In this document: one piece after another, positions 1 to 8,338 of the stretch
Layout: every line of letters starts with the position of its first letter
Numbering within the stretch: the stretch's first letter is position 1
Origin: DAOUJW01 sp034422115
GTDB taxonomy: Bacteria > Chloroflexota > Dehalococcoidia > Lucifugimonadales > UBA2985
Direction of reading: 5' to 3'
Assembly (NCBI GenBank): GCA_034422115.1
Contig: DAOUJW010000026.1
Coordinates: forward strand, 1-64,000
Length of the DNA: 64,000 nt
Translations under genes and position numbers: made by a program
Notes under the pieces: generated by a model
Databases searched by the model: none
Seen by the model: the letters and a program-made list of their open reading frames with translations, nothing else
Told to the model about the DNA's origin: nothing

Positions 1-76
1 GAACCATTTGAGCGGGCAAAAACAGCCTTGAAGCTCCCGCTCACACCCTTCGACAGGCTCAGGGTGAGCGGGAAAC
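1..76. repeat. CCCGCTCAC / GTGAGCGGG palindromic repeat (family A)
   Basis: Bases 36-72 form an imperfect palindrome with arms CCCGCTCAC and GTGAGCGGG around a core reading CTTCGACAGGCTCAG. Bases 1-16 look like the end of a neighbouring copy. The same core recurs near 19.80, 24.01, 28.18 and 39.01 kb, always between genes, so this is a dispersed intergenic repeat. I see no coding capacity. Confidence 0.7.
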
Positions 77-219
77 AAGGTGTATCAGCAGATGTATGCT
101 GTGGCGAGGAGGAGCGCCAACACATATGGAGAATACCAAGCGTCTTGCTGGAATCCCGCCCTTGGGCCAAGCCCGGATAAGGAGAGTAGACCTGAAGTGA
201 AGAGAAGCGTAGAGCAGCC

Positions 220-2838
220 ATGAGAGGAACGGCCTCGGAGGTGTTCAGCGCCTTTCTGGAGCGGCATTCCGGCTGGCTGATTCTCGGGGTCATCATGGCA
301 ACCCTGCTGCTCATCATCCCCCTCGTAGCCCTTGCGCCGGAGGAGCAGGCTTCCACCGAGCCGGGCGGCCCAGTCTTCGACCTCCGGGATCTGGTCGATG
401 AGCGCTTTCCCCCTGCTCTGTACGTCCCGTCCTACATCCTGGAGTCCCCGGAAGGGCCGGACGGCGACGTTCTCACCCAGGCCGTCTTGTGGGAGCTGTA
501 CCGGAACGAGGAGGCCCTGCGCCAGGCCGACGAGCGCGGGGAGCTTCGCCCGCCCAAGCTGGAGGCCCAGCCCTACCTGTACAGGGGCAACAACCCCAAC
601 ACCCAGCTTCCCATCCACGGCATGTACACCGTCGCCGACGCCGTCCAGGCGGTTCTGCAAGGCATGGGCACTGACCTTGAAAGCGCCAGCGACGAGGAGG
701 TCAAGATAGCCCTCCACTTCGTGCTGCATGAGGACTCCCCCACCTTCAGCCTTATGGAGTCCATATCGGAGAGGGCCTCCTTCACCCTGGAGCAGTCGGA
801 GGCGTTTGGGGACTACCGGCGCTGGACTTCTCCCGCCATCATCAACTTTGTGATTGCGGAGAACGACAGGTTAGGCGGAGGCCCCCTGACCATAAACGTC
901 GGGGGCGACGAGACCGTCGTGCAGAAGGAGCACTTTGGCCGGAATGTGCAGGCCATCCTGCGGGGCGAGCAACGGAGCTACCGGCTGTGGGGCGTTGCCC
1001 TTGACCCCAACCTGGAGTCCCAGGACGAAGGGCGCACCACCGTCCCCTTCATCTTTGCCACCGTGCTGGCCGTGCTGGTGGTGATTGGAGTAAGCCTGCG
1101 CTCCTGGCGGGCGGTGCTCCTCTCCGCCATAGGCCTGGCGATGCTGATTGTCTGGCTCAAGGGCATTTCCAACCTCATAGGCCTGGAGGCCGGCCTGGTG
1201 GTGGAGCTGATTGTGCCCATTGCCATGATATCCCTGGGCGTGGACTTCGCCATTCACGCCCTTCACCGCTACGGCGAGGAGCGGAGCAAGGGGCTTGGCC
1301 CTCGCCCGGCCCTGCGCGTGGGGTTTGCCGGCGTGATGGGCGCGCTGGTGCTGGCTATGCTCACCGACGGCATGGCATTCTTCTCCAACACCGTCTCAGG
1401 CATAGAGTCGATAATCGGATTTGGCGTAGCCGCGGGCATTGCCGTTATCTCCTCCTTTGTCATCATGGGGGTCTGGGCGCCCCTAGTCTTCATGCGGCTG
1501 GACGCCCGGAGGGGGGCCGGGCAGCCCGACGCCGAGCCGGTCTCAGAACCTGGTCTGTCTCCCGACGACAGCCCATCCCGCAGCGCTTGGAGCGCCCAGT
1601 GGGTCGTGGCGAGGCTGGCCCGGAGCCGCCTCATCGTCCTGCCCCTGGCGGCCGTCGTGACCGCCGCGGCCCTGGTATTCGCCTTCAGGCTGGAGGCTCA
1701 GCTGGACGTCAAGGACTTCTTCGACAGCGAGTCGGACTTCGTGGTGGGCCTGGACAAGCTGGACTACCACGTCGGGGCCACCCAGGGCGAGCCGGGGATC
1801 ATATACGTGGAGGGCGACCTGTCGTCCCGCGAGTCGCTGGAGGCTCTCCGCGAGCTTCACGCAAAGCTGAAGGCCAACCCCTACGTCGGCCGGGGCGCAG
1901 ACGGAGAGCCGACCCTGTACAGCTGGACTATCTTTGAGCTGATGGAGCGGGTCGTCGCCAACGAGTACGCCCGCTCCCAGGTGGAGCTTGTCACGGGGCA
2001 GGCCATCACGGACACCGACGGGGACGGGGCGCCGGACACCCAGGCCCAGGTGAGGGCGGCCTACGACTACATTGTGCAGTACGGCATCCCGCTTGACGAG
2101 TCCACGCTGGCCTTTACGCCCGGCCAGGTGCAGGGCAGCCTCTTCCACGATCCCACCGGACACGACCCGGACGCCCTCCAGATTCTGGTTGCCCTGCCCG
2201 GCACCAGGGAGCAGTCCGTGGTGTCCAGGGCGCGGGACGCGGTGGAAGCCGACCTGGAGTACCTTGAGGACGTGCCCTCCATCTCAAGGGCGGGTCTGAC
2301 CGGCTCCGCCTTCACCAGGGGCGCTTCCCTTGACGCGGCCGTGCGCTCGCTGCTCACCTCCCTGCCCATTGCCGTTGTGTCCTGCTTCCTGGTGGCGGCG
2401 GTGTTCATGCGCTCGGTGCGCTACGCCTTCGTGACCATCATCCCCATCGGCCTGGTGGTGGCCTGGCTCTACGCCATAATGTACCTGCTGGGGTTTGACC
2501 TCAACTTCGTGACGGCCACCATCGGCGCGATCTCCATAGGCGTGGGCGTGGACTTCTCCATTCACCTCACCCAGCGTTTCCGTGAGGAGATGGCCCGGAC
2601 GGGAGACGGGTTAGTGGCGATAGAGCGGTCCGCCAGGAGCACGGGCATGGCGCTGATAGCGTCGGCGTCCTCCAGCGTAGCGGGCTTCGCGATCATGGGC
2701 TTCGCCCCGATGCCGATGTTCTCCGCCTACGGCATACTCACCGCGGTCATGGTGTTCATGGCTGCCGCGGCCGCCCTGCTGGTGCTGCCCTCCCTGCTGC
2801 TTCTGGTGACGCCACAGCGACGAGCGGAAGGCGGCTAG
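220..2838 (+). CDS. RND/MMPL-family (HAE3-like) membrane transporter
   Basis: An 872-residue inner-membrane protein built as two homologous halves, the RND superfamily plan. Each half has one membrane helix (near residues 17-38 and 463-484), a large extracytoplasmic loop of over 200 residues, then a bundle of about five helices. The matching motifs GVDFAIHALHRYGEE (about residue 340) and GVDFSIHLTQRFREE (about residue 770) sit at equivalent places in the two bundles and mark the internal duplication. The acidic residue within them is where RND proteins relay protons. The family exports lipids, hopanoids or other hydrophobic substrates; the substrate here cannot be told. The start is the ATG at 220; the ribosome site is weak. 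No adaptor or outer-membrane partner gene lies nearby, which fits HAE3/MMPL proteins. It is transcribed alone. Confidence 0.85.
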   Translation: MRGTASEVFSAFLERHSGWLILGVIMATLLLIIPLVALAPEEQASTEPGGPVFDLRDLVDERFPPALYVPSYILESPEGPDGDVLTQAVLWELYRNEEALRQADERGELRPPKLEAQPYLYRGNNPNTQLPIHGMYTVADAVQAVLQGMGTDLESASDEEVKIALHFVLHEDSPTFSLMESISERASFTLEQSEAFGDYRRWTSPAIINFVIAENDRLGGGPLTINVGGDETVVQKEHFGRNVQAILRGEQRSYRLWGVALDPNLESQDEGRTTVPFIFATVLAVLVVIGVSLRSWRAVLLSAIGLAMLIVWLKGISNLIGLEAGLVVELIVPIAMISLGVDFAIHALHRYGEERSKGLGPRPALRVGFAGVMGALVLAMLTDGMAFFSNTVSGIESIIGFGVAAGIAVISSFVIMGVWAPLVFMRLDARRGAGQPDAEPVSEPGLSPDDSPSRSAWSAQWVVARLARSRLIVLPLAAVVTAAALVFAFRLEAQLDVKDFFDSESDFVVGLDKLDYHVGATQGEPGIIYVEGDLSSRESLEALRELHAKLKANPYVGRGADGEPTLYSWTIFELMERVVANEYARSQVELVTGQAITDTDGDGAPDTQAQVRAAYDYIVQYGIPLDESTLAFTPGQVQGSLFHDPTGHDPDALQILVALPGTREQSVVSRARDAVEADLEYLEDVPSISRAGLTGSAFTRGASLDAAVRSLLTSLPIAVVSCFLVAAVFMRSVRYAFVTIIPIGLVVAWLYAIMYLLGFDLNFVTATIGAISIGVGVDFSIHLTQRFREEMARTGDGLVAIERSARSTGMALIASASSSVAGFAIMGFAPMPMFSAYGILTAVMVFMAAAAALLVLPSLLLLVTPQRRAEGG

Positions 2839-2899
2839 CTGAGCGGGGCTATTCGCTATAGGAGACCTTGGCATAACTTGTGACACGGCCCACACCAGC

Positions 2900-3006
2900 G
2901 TCATTCTGAGCGTAGCGAAGAATCTAAAGTGGTTTATCTAACACATCGTATCTTTGCAGACAGAGGCTTTAGATTCTTCACTTCGCTACGCTCCGTTCAG
3001 AATGAC
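2900..3006. repeat. 107-bp inverted-repeat element, GTCATTC...GAATGAC ends (family C)
   Basis: A hairpin-forming element. It begins GTCATTCTGAGCGTAGCGAA and ends with the near reverse complement, closing in CAGAATGAC. A second inverted pair, AATCTAAAG and CTTTAGATT, lies inside. Two more elements of nearly the same length and same ends occur at 6480-6585 and 49016-49123. No open reading frame is inside. Looks like a MITE or REP-type element. Confidence 0.75.
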
Positions 3007-3097
3007 AGTTGGAGAGCTTCTTTTTTGGGATAATGCTGGAGTATTCAAAGATCTCCATTTGAGCGGGAAGACCGCGGACAGCGTGTCGTAACCGCCC

Positions 3098-3544
3098 TCA
3101 CCCGGCAAAGCGGATGATCAGCGGCACCACGACCGCCGTGATTGCCAGCGTGGCTATCACGCCGGTGAACAGGAGATAGCGCACGCCGTAGTTGGACATC
3201 AGCGACGGGTCGTAGTACCTGTCCACCTCGTTGTCCCGGTACATGGCCACAAGGCCGTCAAGAAGCGTGCGACGCGTCCGCCTGCCCAGGGCCAGCGCCG
3301 CCACCGCCACGACATTGAGCAGCACCGTCATGGCAATGAACACGGCCAGTATCAGATCAAGGGCGCCTGTGGACAGCGTCGGGTCGTAGGTGGCGGACTG
3401 CTCCTCTACGGCTCCAAGGGATACGCTGGAGTTGATGCCTAGGACTATCAGGTTGAACACAATGGCCGTTAGCACAAAGATGGTGTCAGTCCGGCTGCTC
3501 TCGCCCAGGGCGCTGACAATGTGGTCGTGGACCTGATTCAGCAT
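3098..3544 (-). CDS. small membrane protein with three helices, unknown function
   Basis: 148 residues that I do not recognise as a named family. Three hydrophobic segments are visible, near residues 22-40, 63-88 and 125-146. A charged loop of about 35 residues between the last two carries RRTRRTLLDGLVAMYRDNE. The start ATG overlaps the rnc stop in a TAATG arrangement, so it is very likely translated from the rnc message. That placement says nothing certain about function. It could be a SLATT-like or other small integral membrane protein. Confidence 0.65.
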   Translation of the reverse strand: MLNQVHDHIVSALGESSRTDTIFVLTAIVFNLIVLGINSSVSLGAVEEQSATYDPTLSTGALDLILAVFIAMTVLLNVVAVAALALGRRTRRTLLDGLVAMYRDNEVDRYYDPSLMSNYGVRYLLFTGVIATLAITAVVVPLIIRFAG

Positions 3545-4245
3545 TACGCCTCCTTACGCAAGCCGTCCAACACCCTCAGGGCCTCCTCGGCGGCCTCCCG
3601 CTCCCCGTCCACCTTGCGCCGCCCTGAGCCGCGTCCCAGAACCCGGTCGTCAAGCACAATCTCTATCTCAAAGATTTTCTCGTGGCCCAGGCCCGTCTCG
3701 GACACCGTTGTGTAGACGGGAGACCCCCTTCCCATCCTCTGCATAACCTCCTGGAGCCTGGACTTGGGGTCTCTGGGCGCGCCCTGTTGTATCACCCTGT
3801 CCAGCTCCGGCTGCAGCAGGCGCAGGGTCACGGCGTAGGCGTCCTCCATGCCCCTGTCCAGCAGGATGGCCCCTACCACCGCCTCCAGGGCCGCGGCCAG
3901 ATTGGAGTCACGGTCGCGCCCGCCGCTCCCCTCCTCCCCCTGCCCCATTTGCAGGCACGCGCCCAGGGATATGCCCCGCGCCACCCTGGCCAGGGTCTCG
4001 CCTCTCACAACGGACGAGCGCAGCTCCGTAAGTTGGCCCTCCGGCATCTCCGGCAGACGAAGGTACAGCTCCCGCGCCGCCACGTAGTCGACAAAAGAGT
4101 CTCCCAGGAACTCCAGCCTCTGGTTGGAGGAGGAGAACGCCTGGGGGTCTTCGTTAACGGCTGAGGGATGCGTGACCGCTTGAGCCAGAAGCGCTACGTC
4201 CCTGAAGGATGTGCCCAGGCGCTCCTCCAACTGTTCCATTGCCAC
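3544..4245 (-). CDS. rnc: ribonuclease III
   Basis: Endoribonuclease III, which cleaves double-stranded RNA in rRNA maturation and mRNA decay. The N-terminal nuclease domain carries the signature RLEFLGDS, and the C-terminal third is a double-stranded-RNA-binding domain with GRGSGRRKVDGEREAAEEAL. Compared with E. coli from memory, catalytic E41, D45, E65 and E117 are kept. The residue matching E38 is Gln (SNQRLEF) and that matching D114 is Ala (NLAAALEAVVGA). I chose the GTG at 4245 (233 residues), which has AGGAGA 11 bases upstream. A longer frame reaches an ATG at 4326, but that ATG lies inside a dispersed repeat and has no ribosome site. The next gene is translationally coupled to it. Confidence 0.88.
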   Translation of the reverse strand: MAMEQLEERLGTSFRDVALLAQAVTHPSAVNEDPQAFSSSNQRLEFLGDSFVDYVAARELYLRLPEMPEGQLTELRSSVVRGETLARVARGISLGACLQMGQGEEGSGGRDRDSNLAAALEAVVGAILLDRGMEDAYAVTLRLLQPELDRVIQQGAPRDPKSRLQEVMQRMGRGSPVYTTVSETGLGHEKIFEIEIVLDDRVLGRGSGRRKVDGEREAAEEALRVLDGLRKEA

Positions 4246-4321
4246 TTGGGTCAGAGTCTCCTCTCCGAAATGGGACGCCCTTGTAACTCGGATGTATCTC
4301 CCTAAAGAGGGGGTCTCCTCT

Positions 4322-4415
4322 GTCATTCCCGTGAAAACGGGAATCTATAGCGTCTCTTCCAAGGTATTCGGTCTTCTAGGTAGCATTCCTGGATTCCTGC
4401 TTCCGCAGGAATGAC
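4322..4415. repeat. 94-bp element with GTCATTC...GAATGAC ends (family B)
   Basis: Starts GTCATTCCCGTGAAAACGGG and ends TTCCTGCTTCCGCAGGAATG plus AC. Each end is itself a small hairpin and the two ends are inverted to one another. Single ends of the same type occur near 14.78, 32.35, 39.11, 48.25 and 48.90 kb. It separates the divergent rnc and cca genes. Confidence 0.65.
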
Positions 4416-4524
4416 AACAGGCGCGCGTCTTTCGATAAGACACAGTTTTGTGCATGAGGTCTCCGGGTACCATTTGGGACATTCTAGGACGATGCGGTTG
4501 TCCAGTCAAAGCCGCGCGCATCCC

Positions 4525-4548
4525 CGTGCTATAATCGGCGCAGGCGTC
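4525..4548 (+). promoter_or_regulatory. extended -10 promoter of the cca gene, nearly leaderless
   Basis: A perfect TATAAT at 4530-4535 is preceded by TGC, giving the extended -10 form TGnTATAAT. No good -35 is seen 17-18 bases upstream. Transcription would start near 4541-4543, only about 6-8 bases before the ATG at 4549, and no Shine-Dalgarno sequence precedes that ATG. This suggests an almost leaderless message. Confidence 0.5.
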
Positions 4549-5805
4549 ATGGCTAAGGAACCGGTTGACTTCATGCAGCTCCTGGAGGCCAGCCTTTCGT
4601 CGCAGAAGCTGGCCCTTCTCAGGTCCGCGGGCGGCATCGCCCGGGACGAGGGTGTGCCCATGTACATCGTGGGGGGCGCTGTCCGGGACCTGCTGCTGGG
4701 CAGGCACGTCGAAGACCTTGACCTGGTCGTGGTCGGCGACGCCGAGACTATGGCATCCATTGTCGCCAAGAGGCTGTCCGGCGAGGTGGTGTCCCGCTCC
4801 CAGTTCTCCACCGCCAAGGTGAAGGTGGACGGCGTATCCCTTGACCTGGTGACCGCCAGGTCGGAGAGCTACAGCAGGCCCGGCGCACTTCCGCAGATTG
4901 CCCACGGCACCATTGAGGAGGACCTGGCCAGGCGTGACTTCTCCATCAACGCTATGGCCGTTCCCCTTCACCTTGAGGCGAAGGACGGGCCGCTGGACCC
5001 CTTCAATGGTGAGGAAGACCTGGGTCGCGGGCTTGTCCGTGTGCTCCACGACGGGAGCTTTGCCGACGACGCCACCCGCATTATGCGGGCCGTCCGCTAC
5101 GAGCAGCGGCTGGGCTTCCGGCTGGAGGAGCGCACCGAGTCCCTGCTCATCGACAACCTGCCCATGCTGGACACCATCAGCGGCGACCGGCTGCTCCGGG
5201 AAGTCCAGCGCTGGCTGTCCGAAGAGTGTGCCTCCAGCATTCTTCTCCGAGCGGATGAACTGGGGATAATGACCGCCATTCACCCGCCTCTGTCCAGGTC
5301 TGGGGATTCCGTTCGCTCTGCCATCGAGAGGGGTAAGGGGCGCATAGATGCCTTGGTGTGGCTAGGCGTCCTGGCTTATCCCCTGACCCCGTTGGAGGGC
5401 CAGGGGCTGATTGCCCGCCTGAATCTGCCTACGCGGTGGGCCAGGGTGGTGCGCCACGCCATTGCCCTCAAGGAGACTATGCCCACGCTAGCTGATGAGC
5501 GCATACCTCCTGTGCAGCTATTCGACGCCCTGTCCACCTCTGAACCCGCGGCCGTCCAGGCGTGCGCCCTCGCCGCCGACCAGGAGACGGCCCGGGCAAG
5601 CCTCACCCTGTACCTGGACAAGCTGCGCCACGTCAAGCCCGCGTTGGGGGGCAAGGACATCATAGACATGGGAGTGCCCCAGGGCCCGGCCGTCGGCCAG
5701 ATGCTGGCGATGCTCAAGCGCGCGCGGCTGGCGGGGACGGTCGGCAGCCGCGAGGAGGAGGTAGCGTTGGTGGAGGAGGCTCTGCGTGAGGGAGAGAATC
5801 CCTAG
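4549..5805 (+). CDS. cca: CCA tRNA nucleotidyltransferase / poly(A) polymerase family
   Basis: Adds or repairs the 3' CCA of tRNAs; class II nucleotidyltransferase of about 418 residues. The N-terminal domain shows GGAVRDLLLG followed by the catalytic DLD pair (EDLDLVVVGD), then RRDFSINAMAV and DDATRIMRAVRYEQRLGF, all conserved blocks of the family. The C-terminal part is the helical tRNA-binding region. The frame is open upstream to 4411, but the conserved region begins just after the ATG at 4549, and a -10 box sits immediately before that codon. The two tRNA genes in the window both encode CCA, so the role here may be mostly repair. Its stop overlaps the convergent hisB stop by three bases. 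Confidence 0.9.
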   Translation: MAKEPVDFMQLLEASLSSQKLALLRSAGGIARDEGVPMYIVGGAVRDLLLGRHVEDLDLVVVGDAETMASIVAKRLSGEVVSRSQFSTAKVKVDGVSLDLVTARSESYSRPGALPQIAHGTIEEDLARRDFSINAMAVPLHLEAKDGPLDPFNGEEDLGRGLVRVLHDGSFADDATRIMRAVRYEQRLGFRLEERTESLLIDNLPMLDTISGDRLLREVQRWLSEECASSILLRADELGIMTAIHPPLSRSGDSVRSAIERGKGRIDALVWLGVLAYPLTPLEGQGLIARLNLPTRWARVVRHAIALKETMPTLADERIPPVQLFDALSTSEPAAVQACALAADQETARASLTLYLDKLRHVKPALGGKDIIDMGVPQGPAVGQMLAMLKRARLAGTVGSREEEVALVEEALREGENP

Positions 5806-6401
5806 TCGCTGATGGTGCCCTTGGTGCTGGGCACCTCGCCCGCAATGCGCGGGTCGATGGCGACGGCCTGGCGCAGCGCCCGGGCCAGCGCCTTGAACAG
5901 CGCCTCGGCCTTGTGGTGCTCGTTGGTGCCGGCCAGGATCTCGGCGTGGAGGTTCAGCCGACCCTCCAGCGCAAACACCTCCAGAAAGTGACGTACAAGA
6001 TCGGAGGGCATGTCGCCGATGTGGGAGTCGTTGAAGGGCGTCTTGACCACGGCGTAGGGCCGTCCGCCCACGTCCACGGCCACGAGCGCGAGGGCCTCGT
6101 CCAGGGGCACCATGACGTGCCCCATGCGCACTATGCCTCTCCCCTCCCCTATGGCCTGGTGCAGCGCCTGCCCCAGCACTATGCCCACGTCCTCAACCAG
6201 GTGGTGCCAGCCCGGGGACATGTCCCCCTTGGCGGCCACGGTGATGTCCATGAGGCCGTGCCTGGCCAGTTGCTCAATGAGGTGGTTGAACATCCCGTTG
6301 GGCGTGTCAACGGTGTACTGGCCCGTGCCGTCCAGGTCGATGGTCACGCTGACCTGGGTCTCGCGGGTGTCTCTTGAGAGTGTGGCCTTACGGTTGCTCA
6401 A
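5802..6401 (-). CDS. hisB: imidazoleglycerol-phosphate dehydratase
   Basis: Dehydrates imidazole glycerol phosphate to imidazole acetol phosphate in histidine synthesis. The 199 residues match the usual size of the monofunctional enzyme. Metal-binding His-rich motifs are visible as WHHLVEDVGIVLGQAL (near residue 67) and NEHHKAEALFKALARAL (near residue 161). The usual FLDHML motif is altered to MFNHLI, with the His kept and the Asp replaced by Asn. It is the last gene of the minus-strand histidine cluster. It is separated from hisC by 237 bases holding a dispersed repeat, so it may have a partly separate transcript. Confidence 0.93.
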   Translation of the reverse strand: MSNRKATLSRDTRETQVSVTIDLDGTGQYTVDTPNGMFNHLIEQLARHGLMDITVAAKGDMSPGWHHLVEDVGIVLGQALHQAIGEGRGIVRMGHVMVPLDEALALVAVDVGGRPYAVVKTPFNDSHIGDMPSDLVRHFLEVFALEGRLNLHAEILAGTNEHHKAEALFKALARALRQAVAIDPRIAGEVPSTKGTISD

Positions 6402-6479
6402 TGTCTGTCTCCACGCTTGCCTGAATGGTCCTGCTTTGCCGACGTCTCAGCTACCGGCAATGGCAACAGCCCACTCACT

Positions 6480-6585
6480 GTCATTCCGAACGAAGCGGAG
6501 CGAAGTGAGGAATCTAAGGTCTCAGTCCACAAGTCTACGTTGACTCTCGTGAAAGCCTCTAGATTCCTGCTTTCGCAGGAATGAC
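6480..6585. repeat. 106-bp element with GTCATTC...GAATGAC ends
   Basis: The left end (GTCATTCCGAACGAAGCGGA) matches family C and the right end (CTGCTTTCGCAGGAATGAC) matches family B. It therefore looks like a chimera of the two repeat types, or they are one family. Length is within two bases of the elements at 2900 and 49016. It lies between hisC and hisB. Confidence 0.7.
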
Positions 6586-6638
6586 GGATGGTGTAGCTTC
6601 GGAGCGAATTGTGCAAGTGTCTCCACATAAGCCCGGAG

Positions 6639-7733
6639 CTATCGCAGCTCCGCGAGTATGTCCTCAAGCGCCTCTGCGATGATGTCCGTGTGCTCCGGCT
6701 TCCCTACGGAAATCCTCAGCGAGTCCCTCAGCTTGGGCGTGTTGAAGTATCGCACAAAGATGCCGCGACTTGCCAGACCCTGGAACACAAGCTCAGCCTT
6801 GTCATTTGGCACGTCGAACAGCAGGAAGTTGCCGTGAGACGGCCACACGCTGATCCCCTCTATCGCCGACAGCCTGGCGGAGAGCCTGTCCCGCTCCTCT
6901 ATGATGGCCTCGACGTTGTGCCTGAGGTATGCAAGGTCGGCCAGCGACGCCAGAAGCGCCACCTCGCCCGCGGCGCTGATGTTGTAGGGCTGCTTGATGT
7001 CCATGAGCAGCTGCTGGAGGCGCGGGTGCATTACGCCGTAGCCCAGCCGCAGGCCGGCCAGACCGGCCCACTTGCTCAGGCTGCGCAGCACCACCAGGTT
7101 GGGATACTCGGACGCGAGGTGCGCCACCGTGTACCCGCTGAACTCGTAGTAGGTCTCGTCCATCACCAGCAGCACGTCCTCCTCCAGCAGCCCCAGCACA
7201 ACCTCCTCCGAGACGAGGTTGCCGGTGGGGTTGTTGGGAGAGGCCAGGAAGATGGCCTTGGTGTTCGGCTCAATGGCGGCCTTCAGAGAGTCAATGTCAA
7301 CGTCATAACGGTCGTCCCTTGGAACGGAGACCAGCCTTCCGCCGTTGACCTGGGTGCTGAAGGTGTACATGCCGAAGGTCGGCGGGCAGTCTATAACCCC
7401 GTCTCCGGCGTCCAGCGTTGCCCTCAGCAGCAGGTCGATCAACTCGTCGGCCCCAGCTCCCACGATGAGGTGGTCTTGCGAAAAGCCGGTGTACTCCTCC
7501 AGCGCGCTGCGAGAGGCCTTCTGCTGGGCGTCCGGGTAGATGTGGTATCCCTGGTGTCGGCCCAGGGCCTCCTGCACCCGCGTGGAAGGCCCGTAGGGGT
7601 TCTCGTTGCCGTTCAGCTTGATGATCCGCTCCGGCGGGATGCCGGCCATCTCCGCCAGGGCCTCCGGAGAGTCCACGGCCTTGTACGGGTTCAGCTCTCG
7701 CAGGTCATGTCGAAAGAGGGATGTGATGTCCAT
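6639..7733 (-). CDS. hisC: histidinol-phosphate aminotransferase
   Basis: PLP-dependent class I/II aminotransferase converting imidazole acetol phosphate to histidinol phosphate. LNGNENPYGPS near the N-terminus is the HisC hallmark. The PLP lysine is in RSLSKWAGLAGLRLGYG, and ASPNNPTGN is the fold-type I motif. I start it at the ATG at 7733 (MDITSLFRHDL, 364 residues), where homologous HisC proteins begin. The frame extends upstream to 7817 without clear homology. It follows a small HEPN-like gene in the cluster, on the same strand as the other his genes. Confidence 0.93.
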   Translation of the reverse strand: MDITSLFRHDLRELNPYKAVDSPEALAEMAGIPPERIIKLNGNENPYGPSTRVQEALGRHQGYHIYPDAQQKASRSALEEYTGFSQDHLIVGAGADELIDLLLRATLDAGDGVIDCPPTFGMYTFSTQVNGGRLVSVPRDDRYDVDIDSLKAAIEPNTKAIFLASPNNPTGNLVSEEVVLGLLEEDVLLVMDETYYEFSGYTVAHLASEYPNLVVLRSLSKWAGLAGLRLGYGVMHPRLQQLLMDIKQPYNISAAGEVALLASLADLAYLRHNVEAIIEERDRLSARLSAIEGISVWPSHGNFLLFDVPNDKAELVFQGLASRGIFVRYFNTPKLRDSLRISVGKPEHTDIIAEALEDILAELR

Positions 7734-7831
7734 TTTATCGGATGCTCTCATATCTACACGGGCGTAAGCGGACTCAGGGGCCGATGTCCCGGCGCGGCTT
7801 GAATAGCTTCCGTCCAATCACCCGTGACTCT

Positions 7832-8218
7832 TCAGGAAGCGGACTCAGCAAGCTCCTCCGCCTCCCGAATGAAGTCCACAGTCTCCCGGATAAGGCGTTC
7901 CGTTTCCACCGGGTCGCAGTAATCGTGGTAAAAGCACTCGCCGTGCAGTGCAACTTGCCGGTGAAGGTAGCGGTATCTAAGGTCTCCCAGGGACGGATCG
8001 GCCTCTGCGGCTGCCCGCAGCCTTCTGCCTGCGGCCGTGGAGGTGTGTGGCTGCTCACCGGTGCGCGCAAGGACCAGGGCCTCGGTGGCGCGCAGAGTGG
8101 CGCACCACGCCTTCTCAGCGGCATCGCGTATATCCCCCTGCTTCATCCGGGACATAGCCGCGGTGTGCATGTTATGAGCGTCCTGGAAAATGGCCTGGAC
8201 GTCAAAGGTCGTCGTCAT
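7832..8218 (-). CDS. small helical PaREP1/HEPN-like protein
   Basis: 128 residues, predicted all-helical. The N-terminal part (AAEKAWCATLRATEALVLARTGE) resembles PaREP1/HEPN-type helical bundles. The segment RYRYLH fits the R-phi-x3-H pattern of HEPN ribonucleases, with a Tyr after the Arg. No signal peptide or membrane segment is present. It sits in the histidine cluster between hisD and hisC, with gaps of 120 and 98 bases. There is no adjacent MNT-type nucleotidyltransferase, the usual HEPN partner. The family assignment is by eye and could be wrong; biochemical function is unknown. Confidence 0.6.
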   Translation of the reverse strand: MTTTFDVQAIFQDAHNMHTAAMSRMKQGDIRDAAEKAWCATLRATEALVLARTGEQPHTSTAAGRRLRAAAEADPSLGDLRYRYLHRQVALHGECFYHDYCDPVETERLIRETVDFIREAEELAESAS

Positions 8219-8338
8219 TACCGGCTCTCCCTGCTATGACCATCGGCTTGTACATCAATAGAGTCCCACCCCTACTGCCGTTTGTCAACGTCTTTCAACT
8301 CAAGCTGAGACAATCCGAGGAGTCGAGTCCGCGGCGAC

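Noticed and set aside
4246..4326. rnc starting at the ATG at 4326
   Set aside because: That ATG lies inside a dispersed repeat, lacks a ribosome site, and adds residues without family similarity.
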